From Xiphophorus maculatus (lineage: Eukaryota > Chordata > Actinopteri > Cyprinodontiformes > Poeciliidae), in assembly GCF_002775205.1 (NCBI RefSeq), contig NC_036450.1:14031479-14095478 (forward strand): 64,000 nt of DNA. The letters run 5' to 3'. A model generated the notes under the pieces. The model was not told where the DNA came from. It searched no databases and worked only from the letters and a program-made list of their open reading frames with translations. The translations under genes were made by a program, and so were the position numbers. This document shows, in pieces, positions 29,520 to 43,591 of this stretch (position 1 is the first letter of the stretch; each line of letters starts with the position of its first letter).

Positions 29520-32500
29520 GCACTTTACGCTAGAGATTAGGTGCTAAACTTATGTTTATTTTGAAAGAAATTCTAAGCATACCTGTTTTTCTGCCTCTGT
29601 TAGCTATTTTCAGTTACGGTTATTGTCCTTGCTAATTAAATACATAAAAAATGTAGATTTGTCTTAATTTCTTGTAGGATTACAAATTTTTAAAGATATT
29701 CCAACAAATGTATCTACACTGTACATCACCACATGGCTCATTCAAATACCCACAAACTCCTTGAGATTAGTTTTAACCCCAAAACAAACAATAGCTAATT
29801 CCAGTTTCAACATGTTCATTTCTCTTTGCACTGATGTAAGGCAAAGCTTTACTGGCACTGTTGAGTTTCCATCTGCAGAATTAAGAACAGATCAAACAGC
29901 AGAAGTAAAACATGAAGCATTTGATCATACAGGATGCAAAATAAATAAAACTAATCATAAGCATGATGGATGTAATCTTCAAAGTGAGGCATGTGCTTCG
30001 TCTTTGAGTCTCATGGTGTTTTGACTGAGCTATCTGTGACATAAACAAACTGTGTAATAAACACAGATATTAAACCAGGTCTTACAAACACAAAACTTTG
30101 GGAGCTCTGAAATGAATAACACAGCCACCAAGACCTCCATGTAAATACAACTGTAACAGACACAACATGTAGATACACACACATACATGCTGTGTTTATA
30201 TATCTGAGTGTCCTGGGAACTCAAGGTTTTTTACAGGAAGCATGAAGAGAAGAGGTTTATGCAATCCTCCTGGAGGTGCTGCGGGATCAAGAACAGTCTA
30301 CCTGCAGGTGGTAAAGCTAAGCTTTCAGGGGTGAGAGGTTGCAGACACTGGTGCGGTCACACACGTGTCAGAACACTGTTTCACTATTTACAGCTGGAGA
30401 GGCCCACCTCAGACCACCTACAAGACCTCCTTCACTGCCATTCTGTGTACACAGCTCTTTGCCTCAGGATCCACTAGGCGGGAGTGAAAATCCAAAAACA
30501 GCCTCTGTTCATCCTGACATCCTCTTGATCGTGTCAAAAGTGTGCTGTGACTGTCACCATGTGTCCGTGGGTGCTCTGAACTCTGATTGTTTATGATGCA
30601 GAAAGAATTCAGAAATCGGAGCCAATGGTTGTGGCGCTTCAGAAGTGGAATTGGTCTCTTCGTGTAACTCCAGTGAAACCTGCGGCTGAGCCTTTGGGCT
30701 CCTCAGTTTCAGCTGAATGTTGAAAGTTGAGTTCAGTAGGGTGGCTAACATTATTGGCATGCATATCAGCTTCAACCAATAAGATCTACATGCTAAATCT
30801 ATTAGTCAAATATCTAAAATAGATCTGTATATGCAACACGAGAGCATCACCCCCTCATTGCATTGCTATGAATATCTTTTCATCCTTGATCTGGAAGCGG
30901 TGATCATACATGAATATGCTCCTCCAAATCCTGCTACCTCCCAGTCTGCAGAATATACATACTCTGAATTAGCCAGAGGCTGCAGCTGAATGCATGACGG
31001 ATGACATACAAACTATTGTTATGCCAATAAAATCAAAGGATGGCCAAATTTGGAATTGCTCACTAAGAGTGCTAGCATTTACTGCATGCATATTGTAAAA
31101 TCCAAAATATATAACAGAAATAAATTCTTGAATCATATCCTTAATGCTAACATTCATATTAATGTTTTTCTTTATCTTATTCATTTTACTTTTATTTATT
31201 TTATTTAGATATTTTTTATGTTGTAGCTGTAGTAGTAGCATATAACCCTAAAAAACTGGCTGTTTAACATTTTCTTTCTAGCGCTTATACAATTCATGCC
31301 AAGCACTTCAATTTTTGTTGTTTTCCCCATTTATTCATTTGTTTGAAATAATTTACTTTAGTAGTAATTACATTCCGAATTTATCTAATCATCAACATTT
31401 TGTGTGCATTTTTAAAAAGCTAAAAAAAAAGGTAAACTATTTACAATAGGCACCAAAGAACTACACCAGACAAAGAAAACAGAAATAAAATAAAATGTCT
31501 CCCTCTGGTGGTTACATGCTAGAAGCAAAGGTAAGCTTGTTTTACCTCACACAAAACAAAATGTAAAGATTTTGTAGAGCTGATCAAGTGCACCCTAGGT
31601 CTATGTTTTAGACTTAGATTTCAGTAAATATTTAATGTAATGGAGCATAAATGCTATGGTTAATTTTGCTTTCAACAAAAAAGAAAAATTTCAGCCCAAT
31701 ATTGTAAAATGATTATTAATATTTGCTGACATAATGCAAACTCTATTTATTTATTTGAGGCATATTTATATTTTTTTTTGCACTACATCCTACAAAAATA
31801 AGTATAGAGAAAAAGCTTATAAGACTGCTTATTCAAGCTGGACTGGTATCAACGCAGGATACCCTCCAAACATTTGTAAATTAATATTTTTAAGACAATG
31901 TCCTTAACAGTACATCAATCTCCATTCCAGTCAGAGTATAGGTTTAAAGTCAGTCCACTTCTCATTAGTGTAGAACACTATAACCCAATAATTTCTCAGT
32001 TTCTTCTGGCTTTTCAGCAGTTTTATCAAGACAAATTGTTTAGCATGAAAGTTAAAGTTTTTCAGCCGCTGAAAATTGGCAATAGCATTTACTGCTTATT
32101 TTACTACAGGTTATTTTATTTATTTATTTATTTTAAATTTTTTTGCATTATTTAATTTTGAATTAATGTTATTTTATGAACATTTTGCTTGACAACACAC
32201 TGATAACATGGCAATGTGTATTACTGACCAGATGTAGCATCTGTTACTTGAGCTGCCAGTTTTCTCCTTCCTTATCTCTGAACATCTGTTCAACATTTTT
32301 CTCTGACATTTTTCTCATTTTGCTAAGTTTGGTCTGTATTTGTCCCCTTTCTTCTCTACACATTGCAGGTTAAATTAAACAACTCTGAACTAAAACTGCA
32401 TGATCCAATCCACTTTTTGCAACTCCAGTAGGAGAATATTCATCAGAGGTTGGAGGAGAAAGTTCATCAAAGCTGGCGTAAAGTGACATGAGTGTATTCT

Positions 32501-32800
32501 GAAGAATAGAATCCGAAGAAACACATCCGAAAGGTGGAATAAAGTTATTATTATCTTAACCAGAATTATGAGGCCACCAGTTTGCAACCATCTTCCTCTA
32601 AAACTTCCATATAAGCCATTTTTATTTTTATTTTGCTTCTTGATCCCATTGGTATGAAAAGGTCCAAGAAACCCTGCAGGTTAGATGATGAGGTAGGTAA
32701 ATTTCTTCTTATCTGTATTTAAGTCCTTCTAGCACATTGTAGGTAATTGGCTGTGAACACTTAGACCTCCAAAATCCCTCCAAAAAAAAGTAATTGAGGG
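29520..32800. other. Unannotated intergenic stretch
   Basis: AT-rich sequence with scattered A/T homopolymers. No convincing exon, tRNA or transposon end was recognised. Frames in 30.2-30.8 kb overlap on both strands and carry no known domain. Confidence 0.4.
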
Positions 32801-32802
32801 GT

Positions 32803-32965
32803 GTGCTGTGGTGGTGCAGGGGGTTAGCACGCCCCACGTTTGGAGTCCTCGACGCAAACGTCGTGGGTTCGACTCCCTTTGCCGCATGTCTTCCCTCCTT
32901 CCTGTCTGCCTACTGTTGAAAAAATTCGAGCGGCTAGTGGCTCTTCGGAGAAGAAAAATAATTAT
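32803..32965 (+). mobile_element. tRNA-derived SINE
   Basis: The head contains an A-box-like TGGTGCAGGGGGTTAGCAC and, about 40 bases on, a B-box GGGTTCGACTCCC, the split Pol III promoter of a tRNA-derived SINE. The body continues TGCCGCATGTCTTCCC and CTGTCTGCCTACTGTTGAAA, wording I recognise from fish SINEs. It ends in an A/T-rich tail. It is not a functional tRNA gene: there is no acceptor-stem pairing and no clear anticodon arm. Confidence 0.8.
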
Positions 32966-32969
32966 TATA

Positions 32970-35900
32970 AATATTCCTTTGGAGAAAAAAACTGAAAAAA
33001 ACCCAAAACTAATTGTATCACAACAGCTCAGAGATAAAAAGTCAACTCTGTCATTGCTTATTCGTAATCCATGAAGGAGCAATGCATGACCTGCAGATGT
33101 GCAGAAAGTGTCATGTTTGGTGTCTTGACTCATTACTGGAGCAAAGCATGACAGGCCATCATCACCCCACTGTCCTCAGTCACATGTCCTGCAGCTATTA
33201 ATAGCATAAATCCTCAACACATATTGGAATCCAATCCAATTCTAACAGATTTCTTCAGATCATCACACAACTTTAATATTAGACAAATGTGACAATGCAA
33301 AAGGCAGTTTTCCCACTTGTTCAAAATAATAATAATCTAAATACATCTCAACCAATGTAAAAAGAATTATTTGCCCATAAGTTTTCCAAAATCTGAGTAT
33401 GACTATGCCTCTGAATGATAGAAGCAGGAGCTATAAATCATGATTATTCCTGTGAAGCTATTTCATGGTCTCTGATAGAGTTCACTGTGTCACTAAGGTT
33501 GGTCTATTAATAATCTTCTTTCCCATCTAGTTGCTGTGCTATTAGCTCCGGCTAAATCTGTAGTAATCTATTCAAACAAGTCTGACGAAGCTCTCAGAAA
33601 TAATGGATGGTTGATCCACTCTGCCATTAGATAATAATTTTCACCAAACAGTGGCTCCAGATTCAGGGTTGACCTTTAAACCTGGCTTCATCTGCCTCGC
33701 TGATGGTGAACTGATGATATATTTAAGGGACACTGAAATTAACATTCTGTGAAAGTAAGTTTTCATTTATGATATTTTTTTTCTCTGTAAATCATTAGAA
33801 AGAGGTTAGACATTTTCAGGACACACTAATAGGAAATTCATGGAGGTTTTTACTCATTTATGTCTAAGACAAATTTGGAATAAGATTGATAATTGTTGAT
33901 TTTTATCTCCACTGGAATATTAATTTTTGAGCTACCTACGGTGCTTGGTAAATTTAGTCTTTTGTTTTTCAGAATAAATTTATTTGGCACAGTTAGAAAA
34001 AAAATCAGTTAAATATATTATAAAGAAATTGTTAGGTATACTAATAACTGTGCGAATTCCTAATGCCTATTAATGCACTCAAAAAAAGATGAATTGATTT
34101 TATAAGACCTTGTGTCAATAGATTTGTTTCCCATCTGCAATCAGGGATTGTTAGTAACATAAAGTGCTTCCAAAATGACAATATTTATATTAATTGCTTT
34201 TCTGGTAAAACATCACCTAACAAAAAGTGGAAATATACACCAATAGCAGAGACAAACCGAGGCATAAGTGATCTAAGCTGAAGGCACCAAATTGTCAAGT
34301 GCTTGAATTTTAACACAGTTGCTTTGACAGTGTCAGCGTAGATATATTTACAATTTTAAAACAAATATTTGCGGTTTTATTTTAAGTTTTCTTTGTAAAA
34401 GTGAATAATTTTCATGGTTTGATTTTCATGCAAACAAGGCCACAGTCTGATGCTACAAGTTTAAAGTTTTCTTTGTGTTTGATCTCACTTTATTCACAAA
34501 TCTATCTCAACAAATGTTAACTAATTATCAATGACGGTTTTTAAGCTCAGTCAGTTAAACCTGGTGATCTTAACAGGGCCAAATAACCTTAGGCCAAACC
34601 AACGCTGTAGCCACTCCTTCCAGACACAAAAGTAATTCTTAAAGGCCACAGGACCTTATAAGTACAACAAATCATCATCAAAAAAAAAATTTGCTTGAGA
34701 GGATAGACATCCTTAGGCCTTCTTTGTCCTGACCTAAATATAAAACATAAGGTCTTAGAGTCCTTCAAGAAAGCAGCCTTTAGTACGGGTGATGTAGAAA
34801 CTAAGAGGGTGGAAAAGTCTCACTTCTGACTGATAACGTCTGTATGTGCCACATATCAGCCTGGAAACATTTGCTAGATTGCTGAAGAAAAATTGTTCTC
34901 ACTTCTAATTTTAGAGCTATATCTTTAGAATATAAAAAAACTATTAAACCAATTTGATTCAGCTTGTGAAACACCTTTAGACAATTTTAGTGCCTGGTTG
35001 TGTTTGAGGAATAATACCTTCACTGAATTGAAGAAAACTGAGCTCTTTCATGTTGTTTGTCACTTAAACCTCATTTTAGAGCAGAAGCTATTTCAAAACC
35101 TGTTTCTTGGCCGAAGCATTTGTCCTTCTCAACACTTTAGTGAGAAGTGACAGAGGTGACTGACCACTTACACAGTAATTGGACAGCTGATTGTTGTGGA
35201 TCGCCCGAGAAAAAATAAACTAACAGGACCTTCCTCCAATCATTTAGTGTAAATAGAAATACTAGAGGACATGAAGAATTTCTCTTTTTCTTTAAACGAA
35301 GGTCGGGAGCTACAAACGACTTAAAGGGACAAAATACATTCATTGTTTTACTCTCATTTAGTGTGAGAAGCTCGAGTACCCTCAGAGAAGTTATACTGAT
35401 TTTATCTCATGTTTGGGGCTCTTCATTTTAATATCGCCCTGGGCAACTCCCCATATGGCTCATATCAAAAACCACCACAGTTTGGATGTGTTATTGTGAT
35501 GCTTTCAAGCCAAACGGTACTGAGGTAGTGACATCTTGATGGGATTATGTTTCCCTGCTGGTGTTTCTGGTGCATTGTAGACATTTAAAGGAATGCCAAA
35601 GTAGAAAAATTAATTTACACTTTTCCTCAAATCAAAAGTTAAAACCGGGGCAGTTGTGTTTTCCAGCAGAGCAAACAAGCATCCAAACTGATTTTGAAAA
35701 TAGTGAAGGAGTGGAATAACCCCCAACATAAGTTGTATTAAAATTATATAAACTATGTTAAAAATAATTTCCCAAGTAAGAAACTCTGTCAATTTTGCCA
35801 AGAATAGTTTTCAAATACCCAGCCAGAATGACACCAAACTCTTGATAATTGCTTTAAAAAGATAACTGCTCTCAGTTGAAGATTTTCAAAATCACAGAAG

Positions 35901-38900
35901 ACAGAGACACAATAGTACATACAGTGGGAAGAAGCTGGAATACCCACAGAGATGTTCTAAAATCAGTCCCATTTTCTCATTGGCATGTAAATTGTGCCTA
36001 TTTGTGATTTTAAAAAAAAGTATTGGTACGACAATCTCAATGATAAAAAGTACCAGGTATCTGATCTAATTTATGTGTGCATGAATGATAGAAATTGTTT
36101 CATTTCAGCTGTGTTAAATTTACCAATTTGAGGAGGATTTCCATCTGTATTTCCAGTTTTCTAAAAGAGACTGAAAAATTCTAAAAACTTCAATGAGTTT
36201 TGTTGTTGTTGTTGTTATACTGAGCTACTTCATTGGAATTGCAATAGAATGAGTGTTCTAACCGCCCTACTAAACACAGTGTGAATCATTTTATGTCACT
36301 TCAGATTGCAACACGACTCAAAAAATGAAGAAAGCTGTCTTTGTCTGAGCCAGATGCAGAAAACAGTAAAACTTTGTAGAAACGATGCTCGTAGTGAGTC
36401 AGCTGGTTATCACAACTATAACCTTCTACTCAACCAGTTATTTGTCTGGAAAATAATTACAACCATGCAAGAAAATAATCAATAATGGGACAAAAATGTT
36501 CCCAGAAAATGAAGGAATAAGTAGTCTCCTTTTTCTCAGAGGATTTATATTTGTCAAGTCTACTGGTTGGAAACCAATGCATATTGATGGACCTGCTTCC
36601 CTTGGAAGTGCAGTGACCCACGAGTGTAAAGGATTATCCTCCTCATGCTGGAAGGTATCTACACAAAATCTTCCTGGAAAATGGAAATATTAAGGGCACA
36701 AGGAGGTGCTAAAGCTGCCCGTTCAGTTGTGCATGAGATGATGCATTGGGAGGCTTTCATCTGAACACTTTTCTCAGAAATCTTCTCACACATGGCTAAG
36801 CAGTGAACAAGTATGATACTTTCATACTTGGCTAGATTTTTTTCCCTCGTAAACCACGAGACTTCTTTCTATGCGCCTCAGCTCACTCTATGGGAGGTTG
36901 TTACAACTGGGTTATGGCACTTTCACACCTCCTGTCCACATGTCTTATCTGATGCATGAACATAGACATCCCATTCATATTTTGTGTTTGGTGAAAAACA
37001 ATCAGTGTGCACAAAACATAATCTAGGGCTCTAAGTGACATTTTAATTCAAATGCCATTAAAGGTTCTTCTTCTCAAACAAAACGGGTTAGATTTTGCTG
37101 TTGATACCAGCCTCTTCACACAGGCAGAAACAAACAAACAAACAAAAAAGCAATCCTCATTCACGCATAAAAAACACATGAGCTGGATCGATTTATTGTG
37201 CCATGAGAGATATGTGCGTGATGGGGAGCTTTCAGGGGGATGGGCCAGTGTGCTGCTGGTGGCTTTCAGGCTCAGTCTGGACATTCTTGCTTTTGTGGAG
37301 CATTCATGGCAGCGCATGAAGCATGTAAAGCGCTAGCTTTTGGAGTTTAGACATTAGAGAATCAGATAGACTAACTGATTAACCTGCAGGATTTTTCATC
37401 TACTGCACAGCTTCTATGTTTCTTGTCTTCTGTCTCAAAGCAGAAAAGAAGAAGGAAAATAAGCTCTAATTTCAGCAAAAGGTATGGTAAAATTATTATT
37501 TTTTTACTTGGGTATTAATGTCAAACAAGTATAAATGTTAATTTAAGCTTAATTTTGGCCTTAATTTAAATCTTGTTTTAAATATTGCCTTTTGTTGTGA
37601 GTCACAAGACTTGCAGATTACTTGCATTCAAAAGCAATTCTAGCAAACTTTCTCACAAAGTATTTAATGTAGCAAGGCAGAACCAGTGACTGTTTTCTTC
37701 TACACTTAAGCTATCCATTGCAAATCATTCTTTAAAATCACAACAAAACACAACTGACTGAGCCTCTAAAAATAACTGAATAAATATGACTGGGAAATAA
37801 GTGTGCATATTGTAGATAACATCACATGTGGGCTTGATTCCTAGAAGTGTTTTTCAAGTGAAACAATAAAACCACTTCCTGATTTCTAACAGGAGCACTG
37901 GAGGATACTTCGCTTATGTCTTCATTGGTGAAAGGGTTTAAAATGTTCACTTACAGGACTAACTGCAAAAAATAAAATAATGATTGCAGACTAAAAAATA
38001 ACCCACCCACACCAAGATAAATATGGACTAACTCAACACTGGTTTATTCTGGCACTATAAGGTAGGGAATTGGGTTTGAACCAGCATTCTGAGTTACGTT
38101 TTCAAACAGTAAAATAGGTAAAGTCAAATGACATGCTGCAGAATCAAATGTGCAGGAAGATGATGCTGGAGCATTGTTAATCTGATAGAGTATATTATAT
38201 AACTTCCTAAACCATTAAAATGTGAGGCCAGTCCACAGAATGATGGAATATGAAGCCAACAGGTTGTGGTTAAAAGTAATAACCCATAATCTGGATTGGT
38301 AAAGAAGTAATATGTGAATATGAAGAATTTCTGCTTAAAGTTATGCACGAAAATTGATTAAAAGAACTGAATAACTGGTAAAAGTTAGCTTTTGCAAACG
38401 AACTGTTTCTCTAGTGCAGGCTATAGCCATCAACCACCATGAAGAAACACCAAAATTCACCCTGTTATCTCTTATTCAGAAGAATTCAGGTCTCTTCAGG
38501 TCACGTATTTCAAAATGAAAGTCTGTGAAGAATGGTGAAGCTTCTTCTCTCCTCACAATAACAAGAAACAGTAACAGCAAAAAGACTCCTTGTGATGTAA
38601 TCATTCAGAAACAAAAACTTGGTAAGGTATTTATCAGATGCTGCCTTCTGGCATATCAGCCACTGAGTACAGACATATTTTCTGGCAGTACTTACTTTGT
38701 AAACAACACAAGGGGTTCCCTCTCCTGTTGCACAGACACACAAATGGGAATAGAATGCTACTTTGGGCAAAAGTGACTGAAAACGTTATGTAATTATTTA
38801 TTTAACCTTATGTCAACCTTTGCCACCATAGGGGGAGAGACATACTTTTTTTTTTATCACTGACGATACAGACTGGCTATGGCCTTCCTGTGCAACTCCA

Positions 38901-39430
38901 CTTGAAAAAAAATCTCACTTACAGTCTGGGCTTTTTCCCCTTGACTTAATATTTGACTGGACCAATCCACACACAGAAGGAAAGGTTGTAAACAATGATG
39001 TCAATTTTCTGCGCTATTTTAGAACTGTAGTCTGCCTGTAGATTCAGCAATGGCAGCGGAGAAAGTGAACAAAGTCATTCAGTCCATGCTGTCCACACTT
39101 CGAAATATTAAATTTACACAACCAGCCTCCTCGTTCAGCTCAGCTCTTTTCTCGTCTCAGTGCAGGATGGTTGTTTACAATGCAGGCAATTTCTAGTAAG
39201 CCTTCATAGAGTAAAACTGGCGCATTACAAGCATCACGGACAAACGTTAGTGATTGGGTCAAATCTAAAACTTCAACAGAGTCCACCCCTCGAGGAAGCA
39301 ATCGCTTTTCACTAGCAAAGAGCCCAGACCCTCTGTATGAAGCAAATACACTAGGACAAGGGCTGGTTTTCACAAAGATACTGAAGATATGATACTTTGA
39401 TACAATGTGAAGTAGTCACAGCTTGTATAA
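32970..39430. other. Gene-poor intergenic stretch
   Basis: About 6.5 kb without a supported gene. Simple repeats include (GTT)n near 36206 and (CAAA)n at about 37128-37146. The open frame at 37052-37336 has no recognisable family and is interrupted by that low-complexity tract. No transposon ends were recognised. Confidence 0.4.
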
Positions 39431-39439
39431 CCATGTAAT

Positions 39440-40620
39440 TTTGCTCTTCTCTCAAAACACATAGCCATTAATGTCTACACCAAAGTGAGTACAGCTCTAA
39501 CTATGGATATGGTGTATGTTTGACAGTGCCCCACAGATTAGGGTTCAAGTCTGGAGACATGCTTAGTCAGTCCAGCACTTGTACCCTCAGTTGCTTTAGG
39601 AAGGCAGTGGCCATCTTGGAGGTGTGTTTGGGATAGTTATCATGTTGGAATACAGAGAGAATGATGTTTGGCTTCAAGATGTCACAGTACAAGTTGGAAA
39701 TCATAGTTCCCTAATTAAGCTCTCCACGGGGAGCTTAATTAACTTTAGCTCCCCGTGGTTGGCATCACCATGACACTCCCATTATTGTGCTTGACTGCAG
39801 GCAGGACACGCTGGTCTTTGTTTTTCTCACCATATTGCCACCACTCATGCTTGACATCATCTGAACCAGAAAGGTTTATCTTAGTTTTGTCAGACTGCAG
39901 AACTTGGTTTCAAGAATCTGCCTTTTTGTCTGATTATCTTCAACAAGCTGTTTGCATGCTTTCGTGAGCATCTTCTTCAGAAGACGCTTTCAACAGGCAT
40001 CCAGGGCAATTTGATGCAATGTGAGATGGTCTGAGCAGTAACAGGCAGACACACCACGCAGTACTTGCGTCTATTTTCAAAAGACAACCTCTCAATGTGA
40101 TGCTGAGCACGTGCGCTCAACGTCTTTGATCAACTACAACAAAATCTGTTCTGACTGGAACCTCTTCTGTTAAACCACTGGATGGTGTAGCTCAGGTTCA
40201 GCGTGAAGGCGATCTCCTCAAAGCCTGGCCATCTTTTTGTAAAGCAACAATTTTCTTTTCAGATCCTCAGAGAGTTCTTTGCCATGAGGTGCAATATTGA
40301 ACTCCCAGTGACCAGTATCAGAGAGTGTGAGAGCAATAACACTAAATTTAGCACACCTGAGACCTTGTAACACTAACAAGTCACACAGCACTGGGAAGGG
40401 AGAATGGCTAATTGGACATAATTCACAAATTTTCACTTAGGAGGGGAACACACTATTCTTGCCTGCAGATTAGACATTAATGGCTGTGCATTGAGTTATT
40501 TTGAGAAAGCAGCAAATTTACACTGTCATAAAAGTCTTAGACTGGGTATTTTACATTACATTCAGTTGCCATATTCAGTGTTATCCTATTTGTGAGATTT
40601 TGCATCTGAATGTAGCTTAT
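39440..40620 (-). mobile_element. Nearly full-length dead Tc1-like transposon
   Basis: The left end carries CACCAAAGTGAGTACAGCTC, matching a remembered Tc1-like terminal repeat. Interior plus-strand text follows the antisense of the transposase gene almost end to end: GCCATCTTGGAGGTGTGTTT, ATGACACTCCCATTATTGTG, then AACCAGAAAGGTTTATCTTA. Near 40308 the minus strand begins the transposase as IAPHGKELSEDLK, the usual N-terminal helix-turn-helix lead. Stops, shifts and deletions break the frame, so it is a pseudogenised copy. The right end is weak. Confidence 0.8.
39711..39762. repeat. Short inverted duplication inside the Tc1 relic
   Basis: CCACGGGGAGCTTAATTA is followed closely by AGCTCCCCGTGG, and TAATTAAGCT also precedes it. 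Family wording at this point has only one copy of the AGCTCCCC segment, so an inverted copy was inserted locally. Confidence 0.75.
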
Positions 40621-40624
40621 TAAT

Positions 40625-41800
40625 CATAAAAGATGGGGAAAACTGTGCTCCACTTTTGCAATGTGACATTAACCAGATAGGTATTGGATTTGTGAGGAAG
40701 TAAGAGTTGAGTGTGACTACCTCTGACAGAGAAGAGCTCAATGAGCACAGCAAGACACCACTGTGTGAATCTCAAACAGGTCCAAGTGCACTGTGCAACA
40801 ATACAAGGTCTATCTACAAGGTATTTTCACCTTTACTAGATTACAACACCATTATTTCCGGACTGCAGACCACTACTTTTTGAAATATAAAGGTATCAGT
40901 AACACATTAAACCTATCTCTTAATTAAAAAAAACAAAAAAATTTTTTTTAAATGATTCATCATCATGTAGAAAAGTCACAGACATTAGTTAGTAGTTTTA
41001 AAATCCCCCTGCAAATTCTGAATACCCATCAGCTCAGTAATAATGAGGGTGCATCTCTTTTCTGACCAGAAAAGCACTTCTCTACAACCTTTATGGCGAT
41101 TATTACTCACTTGCCCCATTTGACAGTCTGCAAGTGTTATTAATTGATATTAAAATTTTGACTGTCATAATCCTCTTGATTAAATAACCTATAACACCTG
41201 TATTTAATTGCCACCACACCCCCTCACACACAGACCATAATCTATCATAGTATGTCAAATCCTGCATTAATTTTAAAATGTGCTTTGCTCATAAGAATCC
41301 AGTTTTAACAGCTGAGTTTGATTCTGTTTTAGATCTGAGGTTTATGTGATGCAGATGCTTGAATTTTACACTTTATTTTTACTCTCACATAATCAATGCC
41401 ATCTTATGTTGATGTTTAACAGCTACAGTATTTTCCATATCAACAAAAGAATTAATGTGGCAACATAGTGGTAGATTATCTAAACAGAGCTTACTGAATT
41501 AGAAAATTTTAATTTACTTTTTTAATGAAAATTGATGAATGGGATTAATATGCGCTGCTGGCAGATTTCATATAAAACAGGATTATTATTTGCTGGTGGC
41601 TGCAGGGAAAATGTTAGAAGTGATTTAGTTTGATCAAACTGTGTGGCAATTTTTCTGTTTCAAAGTCATTCATTTGATTTAGATGCATTCTAGGGCTAAC
41701 TGTGATGCTGAAAAGTAAAAATCTTGCTTCATTTGAGATTCTTAGCAGCCACTGGAAGGTTGTCAGTCAAAACAGACTGATATTTAGAACCGCTCATAAA
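40625..41800. other. Unannotated intergenic stretch
   Basis: AT-rich sequence between two transposon relics. No exon or repeat end recognised. It could include distal opn4x regulatory sequence. Confidence 0.35.
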
Positions 41801-41819
41801 TGATTCCACAAAAACAACC

Positions 41820-42330
41820 TGGTTGCGTCTCATGAAAAATAAACTCAGAGTATGATACTCCCACCATCATGTTTCACTGTGGGCGTGGTGCTTCTTTGGT
41901 AATATCTATTGTTGTTTTCAGTGTCAAACGTTTTGGAAATGTGTCCCACGAATGGATTTTTGGTTTCATCTTCATCAGCTTTCTTATTTTTTTACTGGAC
42001 TCTTCTCCTTACTGATACATTTGTACAACATTTTGAAAACTTTTCTGAAAACCTCGGCCATGGCTCGATGTAAATGAATATAAGAAAATCCCAACTAGGT
42101 AAGCTGAACCTTTTTTCAGGCTGTTCCAGGTTGTTTCAAGAATACACATTTTTAAAATTGAATCCAAATATATTTCAGCCGCAGATTTATGTTTTTGCTT
42201 AAGGTTGTTCACACATATGCAGCTGGGTTACTTCATAATTTTTAACATTTTATTTCCTCCAACATATTGGTCTGTTTTCCATTTAAACTGTATAGCATTA
42301 CTGCCATTAGAATCTCCATTTTAACTTCAC
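41820..42330 (-). mobile_element. Tc1-like relic upstream of opn4x
   Basis: CTCCCACCATCATGTTTCAC followed by TGTGGGCGTGG matches antisense Tc1 transposase text. Near 42200-42290, TTCACACATATGCAGCTGGG and CATATTGGTCTGTTTTCC resemble the end of the same group. Heavily decayed, with approximate limits. It lies where the opn4x promoter or 5'UTR exon would be expected. Confidence 0.5.
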
Positions 42331-42772
42331 AGAAATGTTGAAATTTCATAGATGTGTGAACATTTTTAATATCCACCATATGAATTTATGGTGGATTTAA
42401 ATAATAGACTCTCTGTGATGAGTTTTTTCCCCTCAAGTCTAGTAAAGTGTCAAAGTAAAAATTCCTCATCAGTGCTGACATTTAATGCTGTGGCATACCG
42501 GAGTATTTGTCTAAAATATTTGCACTTAGACAAAAAGCTTGAATATCCTGTTTTCCTAAACGGAAATTCCCTGTTCGTGTGAACTGAAAAGGCACATGTC
42601 CAAAAGTTATCAGTACCAAAGAGAACATTTCATATGACTATGAGGAATGCAACTCATGAACGACACTGTTATGTCATCCAACAGAGTTCAGTAGGTTAGG
42701 AGGGTGAGGAAGCTGCACAAAACTTAAGACATGCTCACAAAATGATTCAACATGTATTTGGTTGCATCACAG

Positions 42773-42908
42773 GTATGGATCTAGAACACGGATTCTATCG
42801 GCATGTGGACGTCCCGGACCACGTTCACTACATCGTTGCCTTCTTCGTCTTAGTGATCGGAGCAGTGGGAGTTTCTGGGAATGCCTTGGTCATGTATGCT
42901 TTTTCTTG
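42773..42908 (+). CDS. opn4x: opn4x coding exon 1 (N-terminus, TM1)
   Basis: This exon opens a Xenopus-class melanopsin, a Gq-coupled photoreceptor opsin of the plasma membrane. An AG acceptor at 42771-42772 leaves two bases before ATG at 42775, so an upstream 5'UTR exon is implied. It reads MDLEHGFYRHVDVPDHVHYI, then TM1 with the GN of GNALVMYAF. OPN4X proteins characteristically begin MDL and have (I/V)DVPD before TM1, supporting this start. The exon ends with two bases of Cys45 at the donor TG|GTAAGC. The longer open frame through here in another phase is a shadow. Confidence 0.9.
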
Positions 42909-43591
42909 GTAAGCAAACTTACTATTATCAAGATTTATTTATTTATTTATTTATTTGTTGTTCTTTCAGTAAACTACTTGTCTGGTAACTGTGGACAATA
43001 ATGTGATATTACGTTTGGACTTTTAAGGACTTATTTCAACTGTGCTTCATCACGGTGGAGTGATCATGCAATAAATACCTTTATTGAATTTTAGGATTGA
43101 GGAATATCTGAAATACTTAATCTGCGTAGTGTCCAAAATGTACAAGCTAAAACATTTACAGTCATTTTAAAAAATTGCAAACATATTTTTCAAACTTATA
43201 CATATAGAAATTTAAATAAATAAAAGTTATCGATACTAAAGAATTTAAATAATGTAACCAAGCTGAAAAGGCACATGCTTTATGCTTTCTTTGTGTTGAA
43301 GATAGAATTAAAAGTATTAAGAGTTTTAAAACTTTTCTTTTAAAGTAAGGTTTTGTGGTCAGAAATACATTAGGACATCTGACATTTAAACTTACATAAA
43401 GTAGCTAAAATTGCACACAAGTGGATATAACAAGTGTATTTAGGTTTTTTGTGCTTTACACCATCCAAATATTTTAGGAAAAACAGAACATAGGTAAAGT
43501 TTACTGTATAATAAATCAATTTCATACTATTTTATTGGTTTGTAAAATAATGACATCTTATAGGCAACATTTCAAACCTGATGTCTTTCAG

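Noticed and set aside
32803..32880. Possible tRNA gene
   Set aside because: A and B boxes are present, but there is no closing acceptor stem and the sequence continues into a SINE body.
37052..37336. 94-codon plus-strand frame
   Set aside because: Contains a (CAAA)n low-complexity tract and no recognisable motif; minus-strand frame of equal size overlaps it.
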